Source: Perognathus longimembris pacificus
Taxonomy: Eukaryota; Chordata; Mammalia; Rodentia; Heteromyidae
Assembly: GCF_023159225.1 (NCBI RefSeq)
Contig: NC_063176.1
Span: 4,600,963-4,664,962 of the forward strand
Direction: 5' to 3'
Length of the DNA stretch: 64,000 bases
Part shown: positions 25,201-36,239 of the stretch, in pieces
How the letters are laid out: every line of letters starts with the position of its first letter
Position numbering within the stretch: the stretch's first letter is position 1
Position numbers and translations under genes: made by a program
Notes under the pieces: model-generated
The model's input: the letters and a program-made list of their open reading frames with translations, nothing else
Told to the model about the DNA's origin: nothing
Database searches by the model: none

Positions 25201-28200
25201 TCTTTCTCTAACAAACACACAAACACACACACACACACAAACAAGAGTAAAGCAAACATTATTTAAAGATTTTTTTTCATGTCCAGCTATTCAAGCATGG
25301 GTGGTTCTTGCTTGTAATCCAGTCTACTAAGGAGACAGAAATCTGAGGATTATGGTTCAAAGCCTGCCCAAGCAGAAAAGTCTGTTCAACTCTCAGCTCC
25401 AATTAACCACCAAAAGCTGGAAGTAGAATTGTGGCTCAAGTGGTAAAACATTTGTCTTTAGCACTGTGCCTCAGGTTCAATGACCAGATCTTCAGTTCAA
25501 ACCTTAATTAGTATTGGAAAAAAATACTAAATTATGGAAAAAATTAATATCAGAAAATAATAGAGGAAGACACATAAACACAGTAAAATACAAAAGACAA
25601 AAATTTCCATTCCCCATGTATAAAGTTACACTTACCCAGTATCCTAGTATCATTGTGCAAAATATTGTCCAAACATTTCCATCTGGATGCTAAATTATTT
25701 CTCTAAGAATTTCCTTGATAAGCAAAATGTTTAGGTCTTGCAAATTGTTCTTAGAATCCCAATAGTTTTTCATTAGTAATATTTTTCAATTCTCATTCTT
25801 CCACTGATTTCTGAGCATTGCCCATATACCATCTTACTATGAATGACTGAGAAACTTTCTATGATTACCTTCTCTGTTTTTTTAGTAATGTAATCTTCAC
25901 TTTCCAAGAGTCTTTCACAGTATTTTTATTCCTTCCAATCTATCTTTTTAAATGCAGTGTAAGATTTGAGGGTTTGGGAATAACTAGTATTTCTGGTTTC
26001 TTGCTCATCTAACATTTACATCCATATATAGTAATCACTTCACAGTTTTATGATTGATACAGGATTCCATCTAGGTGTTGTATAATGAAGTGTTCATTAA
26101 ACTGACATTGTTCTGAATGACTTGGAGGTTTATGAAATTAAGAAACATGTGATGGTTCAAAAATTAGTTTCAGTTGCAAGAATGCATTCCCCCACTTCCT
26201 GTATCTCTGTCACTGTAAGCGAAGATTTGGATTTAGTGAAGCTGAACCATCTTTATGGAACAAAAAATCAAATAACAGACAAAAGGAACATATTTACCTT
26301 AGGCAAGGGTTTTGCAGGTCTGCAGTGGAGTCCTCCAACAAAGTCAAAGTTTGGTAAAGTAGGACGAGGGAATTCCAAGTCCCAATAGGATCGAATAAGC
26401 CAGATTTCTGCTCTACTTGCTGTCTCCATTAAGGTAGTGGGTCGTCCTGAGTAGAAGGGATGGAGATGGGCAAAAGTTCATCGTAAATAAGGATATGACT
26501 GTGTGTGATATTTTTCCTTCAACTTGATTCACATTACGCCCTAAAATGTTTATTATATAGAAACTTTGGCAAATATCCTCTGAAAGTATTTTAGAGATAA
26601 CCAGAATATATAATTAAATTTATCTTATTCATGGCTAATACTTTATTAAATGAAGAAACATGATTGAAAATGACAGACAATAATCACAGGTACTCTCACA
26701 CTTTACCAGATTTTATATTCATAAAATGGGTAATTAAAAAATAAATCACTAGAAGTTATAGTTATCCAGTGTGTGCTAAAACATTGGTTTATCAAGAATA
26801 GGAAACCTTTTAGATAATCCAGAAAATTGGACAGCAGAGGCTAATAATGTATCCCTAGCTACACAGCATTCCCAGATCTCAAAAAAAGGAGGTCTGAAGT
26901 TAAGATGGGCAGAAATATCCTCAAGACTATCCCTCCAATGGAGTTGTGGTTCAAGTCAGAAAGTACAAGCCCAAACAAGTAAGCCAAGCAAACTTGAGGT
27001 CTTTGAGTTCAAACCTTGATAAAAGTAAAAAGAAAAAATAAGAAAGAGAATACAAATAAAAGATTTTGATTTTAATGAGGAAAATGATCAAGGGAAACAG
27101 TTTCTTATTTCCTACATACATAGGGATAATAAAAATGAATCTCCTATGTATATATTTTTTTCATTCATCAGTCTCTTAAGGAAGAAATTATTGATTTTGC
27201 TAATGAGGAAAAGTAAAGAATTTTTCATTGTGGATGAAGCTTTTCATATGGGATGACCTGTTAGAGTCTCCTATATGGAGTGTCCTATACAGATAGGTAA
27301 CAGTCCATTGTTCTCCTTCTGACACTGTAATGTAAGATTTTCCAGAGTCAGGAGTCTGGAAGACAACTTTATATCTCATTTACTGCCTTACCTACAACAG
27401 ACCAACTTCTCTTTCACGTGCATCTCAGAGTACCTCTTCCAAAATTCATGAAAGTTACTATCCTATCGTACTAAGAATGAAACCTGACTTACCTAAAACT
27501 TCACTGTACAAGCTACTCCACTTCTTTGATTCAAATGTCTCAAACCAAAAGTCAAAATACAGCATGCATATGAAGTTTTCCACCCTCTCCATGAAGGTCA
27601 TCTGACCACTCAGTCCTGACAGAATGACAGGCACATAAGAAGGAGGGACCAGAAGGCCTCCACTATACTTCTCCATTGTGTAGCCGGGATAGATGCGGAG
27701 AGTGTACACCAAAGGAATCTCCAAGAGCTCAGCCAGAAGCTCCCCACAAGGGCCGATGGCATCTGCAATCATGACATCGAATCTTGCTTTTCGTAGCTTT
27801 GACATCAGTTCCTTATTCAAAGCTGCTTCTTTACAAATATTGAGCCAAGTGTCAGAAAATTTCCTAAATAAGTTCTCCAATAATGGCGAATATGCCAAAC
27901 AAGTTGTTCTTGGCAATTCATATGTCCACAAATTGATAATTCCTGAGATAATATCTATCATTTCATCAGTATTGAAGGATGAAGGGAAAGTTTCAAATTT
28001 CATGCTGGATGTTTCATTGCTATCAACAAAAATAGCAGATGATGGTCTCACAACTGTTAGTTCATGACCCCTCAAGATGAGTTCATCCAGTATTACCTTC
28101 ATATTTATCCAGTGGCTGTATTCCATCGGCCACACCAGTACTTTCCCACAGCTTCCAGAGCTAAAGTAACAACTCAGCTGCAGTAGCAGGAGAACCCAAA

Positions 28201-28216
28201 TCCATTTCCCAGGCAT
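18984..28216 (-). CDS. UGT2B: Complete UDP-glucuronosyltransferase 2B gene, six exons
   Basis: ER-membrane enzyme that transfers glucuronic acid from UDP-glucuronate to steroids, bile acids, phenols and drugs. Coding exons are 28216-27493, 26446-26298, 25134-25003, 22388-22301, 21521-21302 and 19263-18984, a total of 1593 nt or 530 residues. All are open and all junctions are GT/AG. Visible in the protein: a signal peptide (1-23), catalytic His35, the Asp of the pair at 152 ([10 protein letters not shown]), a signature block from 365 ([16 protein letters not shown]), one transmembrane helix near the C-terminus, and a KxKxx ER-retrieval tail (KTKRE). An in-frame upstream ATG (28264) would add 16 residues; I chose 28216 because it aligns with the family start and gives the standard exon length. 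Oddity: Glu399-Gln400 stands where the family has Asp-Gln. The exact paralogue number cannot be assigned. Confidence 0.95.
19675..19925 (-). repeat. Composite B1-ID SINE
   Basis: Reverse complement of the element at 8214-8460, with the (gtt)n tail at 19679-19696 and 'ggactttcctgcctggcctg'. It lies at the same place relative to flanking intron sequence, so it is the same ancestral insertion rather than an independent one. Confidence 0.85.
20188..20290 (-). mobile_element. Very short L1 3' tail insertion
   Basis: About 100 bp of L1 3' end ('caaactgatgtacagagagg', 'ttacaactccatatgttagg') flanked by a direct repeat containing 'tattatgattttt' at about 20170 and 20296. The paralogous introns (about 7960 and 45870) lack it, so it arrived after duplication. 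Confidence 0.75.
20838..21075 (+). repeat. Diverged composite SINE
   Basis: Decayed landmarks 'gctaagcgcagatggctcct', 'ggctgagatcccgacaatca', 'aaccagcaaaaaagt', 'gcaagtgatggcc' and 'tgagctcaaacccagtacct' keep the composite SINE order. Low similarity. Confidence 0.5.
21228..21290. repeat. CA-rich simple repeat
   Basis: Interrupted (CA)n/(CACT)n run just 3' of the exon 5 donor of the minus-strand UGT2B gene. The orphan exon 5 copy on the plus strand has the matching TG-rich stretch at about 43408-43446, so the microsatellite predates the duplication. Confidence 0.8.
21302..21521 (-). CDS. UGT2B: UGT2B exon 5 (UGT signature)
   Basis: 220 nt, acceptor CGTAG|GTCATCC and donor CCCTCT|GTGAGT. Contains [39 protein letters not shown] and [17 protein letters not shown]. 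This is the sugar-nucleotide signature region. The residue that is Asp in well-studied UGT2B enzymes (398 in UGT2B7) is Glu here, and the adjacent Gln is kept. Confidence 0.95.
22301..22388 (-). CDS. UGT2B: UGT2B exon 4
   Basis: 88 nt, acceptor CCTACCAG|ATAATTTGG and donor CTCCTTG|GTAAGT. Encodes [20 protein letters not shown] then [10 protein letters not shown]. Too short for an ordinary ORF scan, but length, phase and both splice sites fit the family exactly. Confidence 0.95.
22840..23560 (-). mobile_element. 5'-truncated L1 in UGT2B intron 3
   Basis: L1 3'UTR and the last part of ORF2 on the minus strand: 'gaggggttacaatttcctat', 'ctcctccctcatttcccccc', 'gggtctggctcacttcactt', 'agtccttccatttcctta'. 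It lies in the same orientation as the host gene, between exon 4 (22388) and exon 3 (25003). No coding potential. Confidence 0.8.
23561..25002. other. Remainder of UGT2B intron 3
   Basis: Non-coding. A short L1 3'-end scrap ('aactgtaacccctctgtac', about 24703-24722) is visible. A segment beginning TGTAAG at about 23756 has an LTR-like feel, but I could not define its ends. The remainder is unclassified AT-rich intron. Confidence 0.5.
25003..25134 (-). CDS. UGT2B: UGT2B exon 3
   Basis: 132 nt, acceptor CTCACAG|GAAATGG and donor CAAAAG|GTGAGA. Encodes [20 protein letters not shown], then [20 protein letters not shown] and IPQK. This is the start of the UDP-glucuronate binding domain. A pyrimidine/CA-rich tract sits just upstream of the acceptor in the intron. 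Confidence 0.95.
25145..25245. repeat. (TCTC)n / (AC)n low-complexity tract
   Basis: Pyrimidine-rich 'tctctctg' repeats followed by an (AC)n run. On the minus strand it lies immediately upstream of the exon 3 acceptor. Confidence 0.85.
25270..25515 (+). repeat. Composite B1-ID SINE
   Basis: Shows 'cttgcttgtaatccagtcta', 'ctaaggagacagaaatctga', 'ggattatggttcaaagcctg', 'aattgtggctcaagtggtaa' in order. It lies in intron 2 of the minus-strand UGT2B gene. Confidence 0.75.
26298..26446 (-). CDS. UGT2B: UGT2B exon 2
   Basis: 149 nt, acceptor CTACTCAG|GA and donor CCTAAG|GTAAAT. I translated it in phase from exon 1: [19 protein letters not shown], then [17 protein letters not shown] and RPAKPLPK. 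The frame is intact and the exon has the usual family length. Confidence 0.95.
26830..27030 (+). repeat. Diverged composite SINE
   Basis: Shows 'cagcagaggctaataatgta', 'tccctagctacacagcattc' and 'tggagttgtggttcaagtca' with a degraded ID-like end. In UGT2B intron 1. Confidence 0.5.
27493..28216 (-). CDS. UGT2B: UGT2B exon 1 (aglycone-binding domain)
   Basis: 724 nt ending TTTTAG|GTAAGT, phase 1. Encodes the signal peptide (hydrophobic run [11 protein letters not shown]) and the variable acceptor-substrate half of the enzyme, with EYSHW (catalytic His35), the [19 protein letters not shown] block and PPSYVPV. The frame is unbroken from 28264 through the donor. Confidence 0.95.
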
Positions 28217-30000
28217 CCTTACTGACAGCACAGTGTCCGTCAAACCATGCTCACTTGGGCCCATAACTTGTGTTGGTATGTAAAAAAAAATATTGATCCT
28301 GAAGTTAAATTGTAACTGGAGTCACTGAAAGTAAATATGTTTAAATTCCATTTCATGTGCATGGAAAGTTGGGCAGGTTTGCAAAAGATATTTCATTCCC
28401 TGATGATTAAACAGGTAAATTCAACAGTTCTTTTTCTAAGAAACTGGTTTCATGTTGCTAGTAGTCGTTGACCTTATGTAGAAGTCACCTGTCTTATGTA
28501 AGCCATTTTATAATTACTGAATTATGTCACATGAGCGGTGACTTGTCTTTGCATCCTCTTTGACACAGAAATGGATATGCCAATTTCGTAAGGGCTCAGA
28601 TTTCCTCTTTTTTTACTTTTTATTATCAGAGTGTGGTACAGAGGGGTTACAGATTCTTATGAAAGGCAGTGAGTACATTTCTTGTTCTCATTGTTTTATA
28701 ACATGATTCAAGAAATACTTGTAGCAACTGTTCTGAAATATAATTGACATTTTTCCAATTCAGTTTGAACCATAGCATCAATTTATTGTAGTATGCTTCC
28801 AAAGCCTGCAAGTACCTTCGCTATCAAGCATTCCAGCATTCAAGCACTCTAATACGGAATCCTGAAACTGGGCTTAGGAAGTCATCAAGATGAAAAACTC
28901 AAAGCATTGCGAATGCTTCACCCAAAAGGAAGGACCTAATCAGCTAAAAACAGCAACTATTCTCTCAGAGAGTATGAGGCAGAATGCCTCAGGGAAATAT
29001 GGTTGTAGTGGTAATAGAGACATGACAGAATGGAAGATATAAAATGGTCTGACAAAGAAGAAATCTAGCACATACAATCCACGTAAAAACTCTACATATG
29101 GACTGGATGTCTATGATATCTCACTAGACCTAATGGTCTACATTCCCCAAAAGAGCGAATGCATACCAGAAACAAACGTTCATACCAAAGTTCATGGGGA
29201 ACAGAAAAGTTCAGATTACAGTTCACACAGGTCAGTAAAGGTCATAAAGCCGAAAACCAACAGCTGAATAGGGGTGTATTTTCCTGTCATCTTAGTTTCT
29301 GGAAATCGATACAGAAGGCCATCATAGTCTAAGCTGGACTATGATCAATTAAGAACCTATTTCAGATTCCTACTGTGTGTTATGAATTGCACCTGATCAT
29401 GAAAGGACTCTCACATGCTTACTTGGGTATTTCCATCCCTAATATGTTTAGAACAAGGGTACGTTCTAAATGTTAACCTGTGATTTTAAGCAAGATTTTA
29501 AGCAAGAAGCTGATACAGAGTAATTACACAAATCAATGATTTATATTTAAGAAAGAAAGTTTTACAACCAACACTGTGGTAATCCAGGGTTATAAATTTC
29601 AATGCCTTTAATTTGAGAAAAGTTTATTGTGGTTGTTTTTAAATATCCAGAAGTTAAATTAGAAACATATTTTTATTTTACTGTATAATACTTTTATTTT
29701 TCTCATTTACTATTTTTACATTTTATCCACAAATTTATTTTACTAGAAATATATGGTCCCTTTTTATCAGCTATTGATGGCATTATGAAATAAATTTAAG
29801 TGGTAACTAAACATTTACTAGTTCATGGTAGGATAATCTACAACACAATATATTATGCCTAACTATCAAAACAACACCCTTTTTTTGTGAGAAAGAAATT
29901 AAGGCATGATCACAATATGGCCAACAATTAGGGCTCATTAGACACTTGCATATGATTTTGTAGATATACTGGCTGGCACAATGTTGAAAAATCAATCCAT
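28217..30000 (-). promoter_or_regulatory. 5' flank of the minus-strand UGT2B gene
   Basis: Promoter-proximal sequence by position only; I could not identify a convincing TATA box or HNF1 site. An L1 3' tail lies at 28600-28700. From about 29290 to 29680 the minus strand parallels 47060-47246 and 52444-52620 upstream of the plus-strand UGT2B gene, so the two genes share a duplicated, inverted 5' flank. No coding sequence. Confidence 0.5.
28600..28700 (-). mobile_element. Short L1 3' tail
   Basis: About 100 bp resembling the complemented L1 3' terminus ('ttttattatcagagtgtgg', 'tacagaggggttacagattc', 'gtacatttcttgttctcatt'). Located about 400 bp upstream of UGT2B exon 1. Confidence 0.65.
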
Positions 30001-30564
30001 TAGATTTAGATTTTTTTTTAATTCAGTTCATGTCTCAAACTAAAGAAAAATATCCACTAAGTATCATAATAGATCTTTTTAATGACTATATTTTTTAAAC
30101 ATTAAGGTTGTTGCTGGGGGAAACATCTTTTCTCTTTGAACATTTAACACATTAAATAATGTGAAGAGAGAAGTAAGTTCTGTATAAACGAAGGGACGCA
30201 TTATGACATAGCCCCCACCCCACCAAAGCTCAGATTTGCAATGGTCTCCACTAAAAGTAACAGTTCCTATGTAAGACAGAATTCCTAGCAGTATGGAGTT
30301 TACAAAGCTATTCTGCCATCACTTTTTCTAACAACAAAGATTACAATGAAAGAATGATCAAAATGAAGAAATGCTTGTGCAAAACTGCATTGTCCTTACT
30401 ATCTACAGTACTAGGGGGCAAAACTAAGGAATACACAATGACAATGAAGAAAACCTACACTGGAGGAGACTCATTGGAGTTCAAACAACAGGGATTCTAC
30501 CTACTACTAAACAACGACAGGAAACATGGCACCATGAGCAGCAGGAGCAACAGACGATTCGGCC
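30001..30564. other. Unassigned intergenic DNA
   Basis: No gene recognised. The frame at 30354-30578 has no family resemblance and is probably chance. No SINE or L1 landmark is clear in this interval. Confidence 0.5.
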
Positions 30565-31150
30565 ATTGTGCCAGGTAAGGAAGCTGGCACTGGAATATGC
30601 CCACATCTATCTCCAAAACAGCCACCACCTTAAAAGACTAGGATGACTCCATCTTGAAACTGCAACCATCTTGTTGTTTGTGTTAAGCTAAGAATAACCA
30701 AACACTTACATAAAACCCGGAAAATGGCTTGTTTATGGTGAAACTAGACATTATACAGATTCCAGGAACAAAGTTGTTTGTGCTGAAACCAACTGACCAT
30801 AAAAACCCATTTCCCGGATGGCCCAACTGGTTCGGGAACGTTCCAGATACGTTGAACACCCTGGAATGTCGTCAGACCAATTTTAGAGAACCCCTAGCCC
30901 CGATCCAATAAGATTTGTCCTCGCACCCCAAACCTGCTTGCACCTGCTCTATGTAACTTTGTGATTTTTTTCCTTTAAATACCCATGTGAAACTCTGCTC
31001 GTGGCCTTCCTCCTAACTTCCACTGTGTCAGTGGGTAGACCAAGGCCCAAGTTGCAGCTCGCCTGAAAAAGGCTTGCTTTTCCATTTCGGAACATCTGGC
31101 TCTCGGTGATCTTCTTGGTGGTCTCCTCGAGACATTGGCAAAACAACCTT
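30565..31150 (+). mobile_element. Solo LTR (class I-like)
   Basis: U3-like 'gactccatcttgaaactgca', an ATA-rich promoter 'cctttaaataccca' (about 30974), then R/U5-like 'aggcccaagttgcagctcgc' and an end near 'ctctcggtgatcttcttggt'. The R/U5 part is closely related to the inverted LTR at 56628-56985, so both belong to one family. Exact ends are uncertain. Confidence 0.65.
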
Positions 31151-31194
31151 ACAGCCTGGAAACAGGTGCCAGGCTCCAAACTCACTCCATTTCT

Positions 31195-31580
31195 TCATTC
31201 TGGAACTTGTAGGTCATAAAGGAGTATTTAAGTGAGTCTTTTGCCTCGCTCATAGGAGTGTTTCTTGCATCCCCTGACCATCCTTAAAAGAGGTGAATCA
31301 TAGACTCTCTAGATTTACCTACACCAATCCAGTTCACTGGAATCTGAAGCCCATCTTCAACAAAGCAAACATAACACTGTGCATTTACAGGTAGTTCTTT
31401 AAACGTCCATGCATTCAATATGTCTGTGTTCCATCCTTGAAGAGTCTTGTATTAGACCTCAACTTTATATAAGACATCATGGTTTGCTGGAAAATGAGTT
31501 TTGATTTCACCATCTAACTTGTAAGCCACTCCAACTTTGGTTTCTGTAAACATGTCCAAAATGTCCAGCTTTGTAAGGGC
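31195..31580 (-). pseudogene. ADSS2: ADSS2 processed pseudogene, 3' part
   Basis: Minus-strand, intron-less copy of adenylosuccinate synthase 2 (IMP to adenylosuccinate, AMP synthesis). Translating the complement of 31284-31580 gives [40 protein letters not shown] and [15 protein letters not shown], ending at the normal stop (31284-31286). An internal TAA follows the KVEV motif. About 90 bp of 3'UTR-like sequence remains before the neighbouring LTR. An L1 separates it from its 5' part at 33331-33845. Confidence 0.9.
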
Positions 31581-33330
31581 CAATACCCAACTTCAAGCTG
31601 TATTATAAAACTATAGTAATAAAAACAGCTTTGTATTGGCACCGGAACAGGCCTGAAGACCAATGGAACAGAATTGAAGACCCAGAAATGAACTCACAGA
31701 ACTATGCCTACTTAATCTTTGATAAAGGAGCTAAAACAATAGTTTGGAAGAAAGATAGCCTCTTTAACAAATGGTGCTGGCAAAACTGGCTCAACACATG
31801 CAACAAACTAAAACTAGATCCTTCTATATCACCCTGCAACAAAATGAATTCCAAGTGGATTAAAGACCTCAAAATCAAAACAGACACCCTGAAAACACTA
31901 AAGGAAGGAGAAGGAGTAACACTAGGACTCCTTGGCACAGGACGGAACTTCTTTTACAATGACCCAGAAAGGGTACAAATCAAAGAAAGGTTGGACAAAT
32001 GGGACTGCATCAAACTGCAGAGCTTCTGCACTGCAAAGGACATAGCTCGCAAGATAAACAGAAAGCCCACAGACTGGGAGAAGATCTTTACCGGACATTC
32101 AACAGACAAAGGCCTCATCTCTAAAATATATGCAGAACTAAAAAAATTACATTCCTCCAAAACAAAACCTCAAAGAACCAATAGCCCCCTCATCAAGTGG
32201 GCTAAAGACTTACAAAGAGACTTTTCTGATGAGGAAATGAGAATGGCCAAGAGACATATGAAAAAGTGCTCTACATCACTGGCCATAAAATAAATGCAAA
32301 TCAAAACGACATTGAGATTCCATCTCACCCCAGTAAGAATGTCATATATCAAGAAAACTAATAATAACAATTGTTGGAGGGGATGTGGCCAAAAGGGAAC
32401 ACTACTTCATTGTTGGTGGGAATGTAAACTGGTTCAGCCACTCTGGAAAGTGGTATGGAGATTCCTTAGAAGGTTAAATATAGAACTCCCCTATGACCCA
32501 GCAGCCCCACTTTGGGGTATCTATCCAAAAGACCACAAACAAAATCACAGTAATGCCACCAGCACAACAATGTTCATAGCAGCACAATTTGTCATAGCTA
32601 GAATCTGGAACCAACCCAGATGCCCCTCCGTAGACGAATGGATCAGGAAAATGTGGTACATATACACAATGGAATTTTATGCCTCTATCAGAAAGAATGA
32701 CATTGCCCCATTTGTAAGGAAATGGAAGGATTTGGAAAAAATTATACTAAGTGAAGTGAGCCAGACCCAAAGAAACATGGGCTCTATGGTCTCCCTTATT
32801 GGGAATAATTAGTACAGGTCTAGGCAAGTCATAGCAGAGCATCACAAGAGCCCAATAGCTATACTCTTATGAACACATAAGATGATGCTAAGTGAAATGA
32901 ATTCCATTTGATGGAAACGATTGTTATATCACAGTTGTAACTACTTTCAACGTCCCATCTGTATCTGTAGCTTCTATTATTGATGATGTTCTCGTATCAC
33001 CTTCCTGTGGTTGTACCCACACTATCTCTGTACTCTTATCTGAGTATATTGGAAACCGTGTATACTGGTATTAGATGTAGGAAATTGAGAGGGAATACCA
33101 AAATTGAGAGACACAGGGTAAAAAAAGACAACTACAAATGCAATACTTGCAAAAATATTTGGTGTAAGTGAACTGAACACCTCAGGGGGCAAAGGGAAAG
33201 GGGGATGGGGGGTATGAGGTACAAGGTAGCAAACAGTACAAGAAATGTATCCAATGCCTAACGTATGAAACTGTAACCTCTCTGTACATCAGTTTGATAA
33301 TAAAAATTTGAAAAAAAGAAAAAAGGAAAA
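31580..33330 (+). mobile_element. 5'-truncated L1 inside the ADSS2 pseudogene
   Basis: About 1.75 kb covering the C-terminal third of ORF2 (frames at 31631-32293 and 32294-32812) and the 3'UTR, ending with AATAAA (about 33298) and an A-rich tail. It parallels 14835-16565 of the long L1. It splits the ADSS2 retrocopy, and roughly 110-120 codons of ADSS2 are missing at the junction, so the insertion either deleted target DNA or entered an already deleted copy. ORF2 is interrupted by TAA at 32291-32293. Confidence 0.9.
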
Positions 33331-33845
33331 AACTCCATCTCTCACCATTGGTTTATTTTTTTCCATATAACCCTTGAGTTTCTGTAATTCACCTTCAATG
33401 TTTACTTCCAAAGTAGGATATATAGATTTGTACTGGTTAGGCAGAACTTTGAACCTCTCAGCAAAGCCACTGAAGTCACACACAAGATCACACATCCGAA
33501 GTCCACTTCGAGCAGCTATGGAAGAGTAAACTGGGCCAATGCCCTTTTTTGTAGTACCCAATTTTTTTCCTTCTTGTTCTTGTCTTTGTTCCTGGATCCC
33601 ATCAGCTGCTTGATGAAAATCGAATACAATATGAGCTCTGTCAGATACAACAAGTCTCGTTTCCCAGCCTTCTAGACCGTTTCCTTTTTGAATGTTTTTC
33701 CCCACTTCTTCAAACAATCCAGGCAGATGAATTCCCACACCATTTCCAATGAATGCGGTAACATTTGCATTAATTATTCCACTCCCCAGTGTGCGGAGCT
33801 GAGCCAGAAGCAGGCTGTCCACCGAGAGTGCGTGGGCCAGACTAC
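33331..33845 (-). pseudogene. ADSS2: ADSS2 processed pseudogene, 5' part
   Basis: Minus-strand frame clearly related to ADSS2: [59 protein letters not shown] and [20 protein letters not shown], ending at KPMVRDGV where the L1 begins. Upstream of SGIIN the reading frame has slipped but still resembles the family. The N-terminal GTP-binding start (GAQWGDEGKGK region in the parent) is absent. Multiple substitutions at conserved positions mark it as an old dead retrocopy. Confidence 0.9.
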
Positions 33846-34206
33846 ACAAATATTGTTATCTGAGTAAAAATAGAAAATAACTGTTTTATGTAAAATTACA
33901 AAAACACAAAGAAATACATAATTGTTATTATGAGAGTATAAGCGTCTTTATTTAAAGAGTAAAAATGTATGCAAAAATCCTCCTCCTTTTACAAAAGATT
34001 GCAAGTAGTTTTTCCTGGACGCTAATGAAATATTGAAGTATCCATATTTTTATATGCTTTAGGTCTAAAGACATTAAGGTGCTTTTGTCATTAAGAATTT
34101 TTAAACATTCTTGTGCTATTTCAAAGACACATACTTCTTTATAAAAGTAGCAAAAATGATGAATGCAGAAAATAGCAGACCTCACCAAAAATATCTGGAG
34201 GCACAG

Positions 34207-34443
34207 CCCTTAAAAAGAAATATCATGGGCTGGGGATATAGCCTAGTGGCAAGAGTGCCTGCCTCGGATACACGAGGCCCTAGGTTCGATTCCCCAGCAC
34301 CACATATACAGAAAACGGCCAGAAGTGGCGCTGTGGCTCAAGTGGCAGAGTGCTAGCCTTGAGCGGGAAGAAGCCAGGGCCAGTACTCAGGCCCTGAGTC
34401 CAAGGCCCAGGACTGGCCAAAAAAAAAAAAAAAAAAAAAAAAG
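34207..34443 (+). repeat. Young ID-type dimeric SINE with TSD
   Basis: Starts 'gggctggggatatagcctag' and ends with a 23-bp A tract, flanked by AAGAAATATCAT on both sides. Shares 'cctcggatacacgaggccct' and other diagnostic bases with the copy at 50228, so both come from one recent source subfamily. Confidence 0.92.
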
Positions 34444-35018
34444 AAATATCATACTGGGGTATTACCATTCAGGGAAAATACAATTAATTTTCCTAATTTG
34501 ACCCAGATTGATACCAAAATGAATGGAATCAATTGATGTATGTGAAGATCAACCACACATGGAAATTTGGAAATTCTGTGTTATGTGTTTGACTTTTTTT
34601 CCAGTGCCAACACAAACTTTCAAGCCAGCAATACAGTATGGAAGTTGGTCAAATATAAACTTTGCAAGAAAAAAGATAGCTTTAAGACAAAAGTGAGTAT
34701 TTCATTATTTTGTACTCAGTACAAAAGATGATCAACAATATGTCTGTTTTCTTTGAATATATCATTCTACAGGGGGGAAAAAAAACAACTAAGCATGAAT
34801 TATAGTTTCTTAACAGTTACACTTAATAGGAAACTGTCACCTCAATAAGGGCAACAGAATATTTTATTTTTCCGTTGAGACGTAGGACTTCAAATGCTTC
34901 CTTAATCAATTGGAAAAATGAGACGTGTCAGCTGTAATGGTGCATAAAATGACGGTGAGAGAAGTGAAGAAGAAAGAGCATCTAACCACACTCCACAAAT
35001 CTACACACAAAGAACGTG

Positions 35019-35226
35019 GGGCTGGGGATATGGCCTACTGACAAGAGTGCTTGCCTCATATGCATGAGGCCCTGGGTTCAATTCCTCAGCACCACATATA
35101 CAGAAAATGGCCAGAAGTGTCACTGTGGCTCAAGTGGCAGAGTGCTGGCCTTCAGCAAAAAGAAGCCAGGGACAGTGCTCAGGCCCTGAGTCCAAGGCCC
35201 AGGACTGGCCAAAAAAAAAAAAAAAA
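35019..35226 (+). repeat. ID-type dimeric SINE with TSD
   Basis: Starts 'ggggctggggatatggccta', contains the tRNA-like B-box region 'gggttcaattcctcagcacc', and ends in an A tract. Flanked by AAAGAACG repeats. Confidence 0.92.
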
Positions 35227-36143
35227 GAACGAAACAAAACCTTCCCAAGGGGGAAAACAGTTTAAGAAAATAAAAAAGATAAAAATCATCTGAAGAATGC
35301 TTAGAGGAGAAAAAAAAGCTTGTTTTTATTCCTTTCCTTCAAAACACACACACGGAATTTGAGATCTAAAATCTGTTGTCTTTTTTGCTAAAACATAATG
35401 TATCAAAAGAATTTCAAATCTAAAAGTCAAGATTCTTAAGCTCTTGAGATACCAGATTACACTTTAGTATTTTCTTTTAAAACAAGAAATGACTTATCAG
35501 TTCCACAGGACTTAAAGGGATGGTGCAAAACTTTGATAGCTGCTACTGTGACCGGATGTTAGGGGTTTCTATATACTGTTACATGTTGTAACATTCTATT
35601 TGGACATTCTAAAAGCCATGGTGCCCAAATAAGTGCTAATAAAAGATATAGATTTTATTTTTGTTAGTTATTTACTACAGAATCTTAAAGGCCTTATGCA
35701 GTATAAATGAAGTAACAATGCAGTTTGAAATCCTATAGCCAGTATTGAAAATGACTTAACGTTACCAGATAAGGAAATCAGACCTGCCTTGTCTTCCGGT
35801 CCCTAAGATTCTGACTATGGTGCTCATTTAAGGCACTGCTTAGTGCTGGCAGTACCTGGCCCCTCCAATCAACTGTGAAAAGTAACTTCTAAAGTTGTTC
35901 TGGGGATGAATTTCAAAGGAAATGATGAGAGGTATAGAAAGGATTATCTTCAGAGTGGCCTTTCTGCTACAAAAGCTCTACCCAGTCTCACATTTGACTT
36001 GCACATAACATTGTAGAAACAATGAGAGAGAATTTTTGTTAAAGCTATCTCTGTTTAGTGTTAGTTTGTAGTAAGGAATTTCACATACTGATTACTTAAC
36101 TAAAAGTAATTTAATAATTGTCCTTTGGAATATTTTTAAGCCT

Positions 36144-36144
<1 letters not shown>

Positions 36145-36181
<37 letters not shown>
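36145..36181. repeat. (GT)n microsatellite
   Basis: About 17 uninterrupted GT units. Located just 3' of the GABPA-like coding fragment. Confidence 0.95.
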
Positions 36182-36182
<1 letters not shown>

Positions 36183-36239
36183 GGTATGAAGTGGTCAATT
36201 GAACATATATAGTAATTTGTACATACACATATGATTCAA

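Larger units (their letters stand above)
33846..36239. other. Unassigned non-coding DNA, possibly retrocopy 3'UTR
   Basis: No gene recognised. It contains two young SINEs (34207, 35019) and a (GT)n tract. The complement has AATAAA at about 33945-33950, and the block lies directly 3' of the minus-strand GABPA fragment, so it could hold that mRNA's long 3'UTR. I did not recognise the UTR, so this is only a possibility. Confidence 0.35.

Noticed and set aside
30354..30578. 74-codon frame next to an LTR
   Set aside because: Basic, low-complexity translation with no motif; probably chance.
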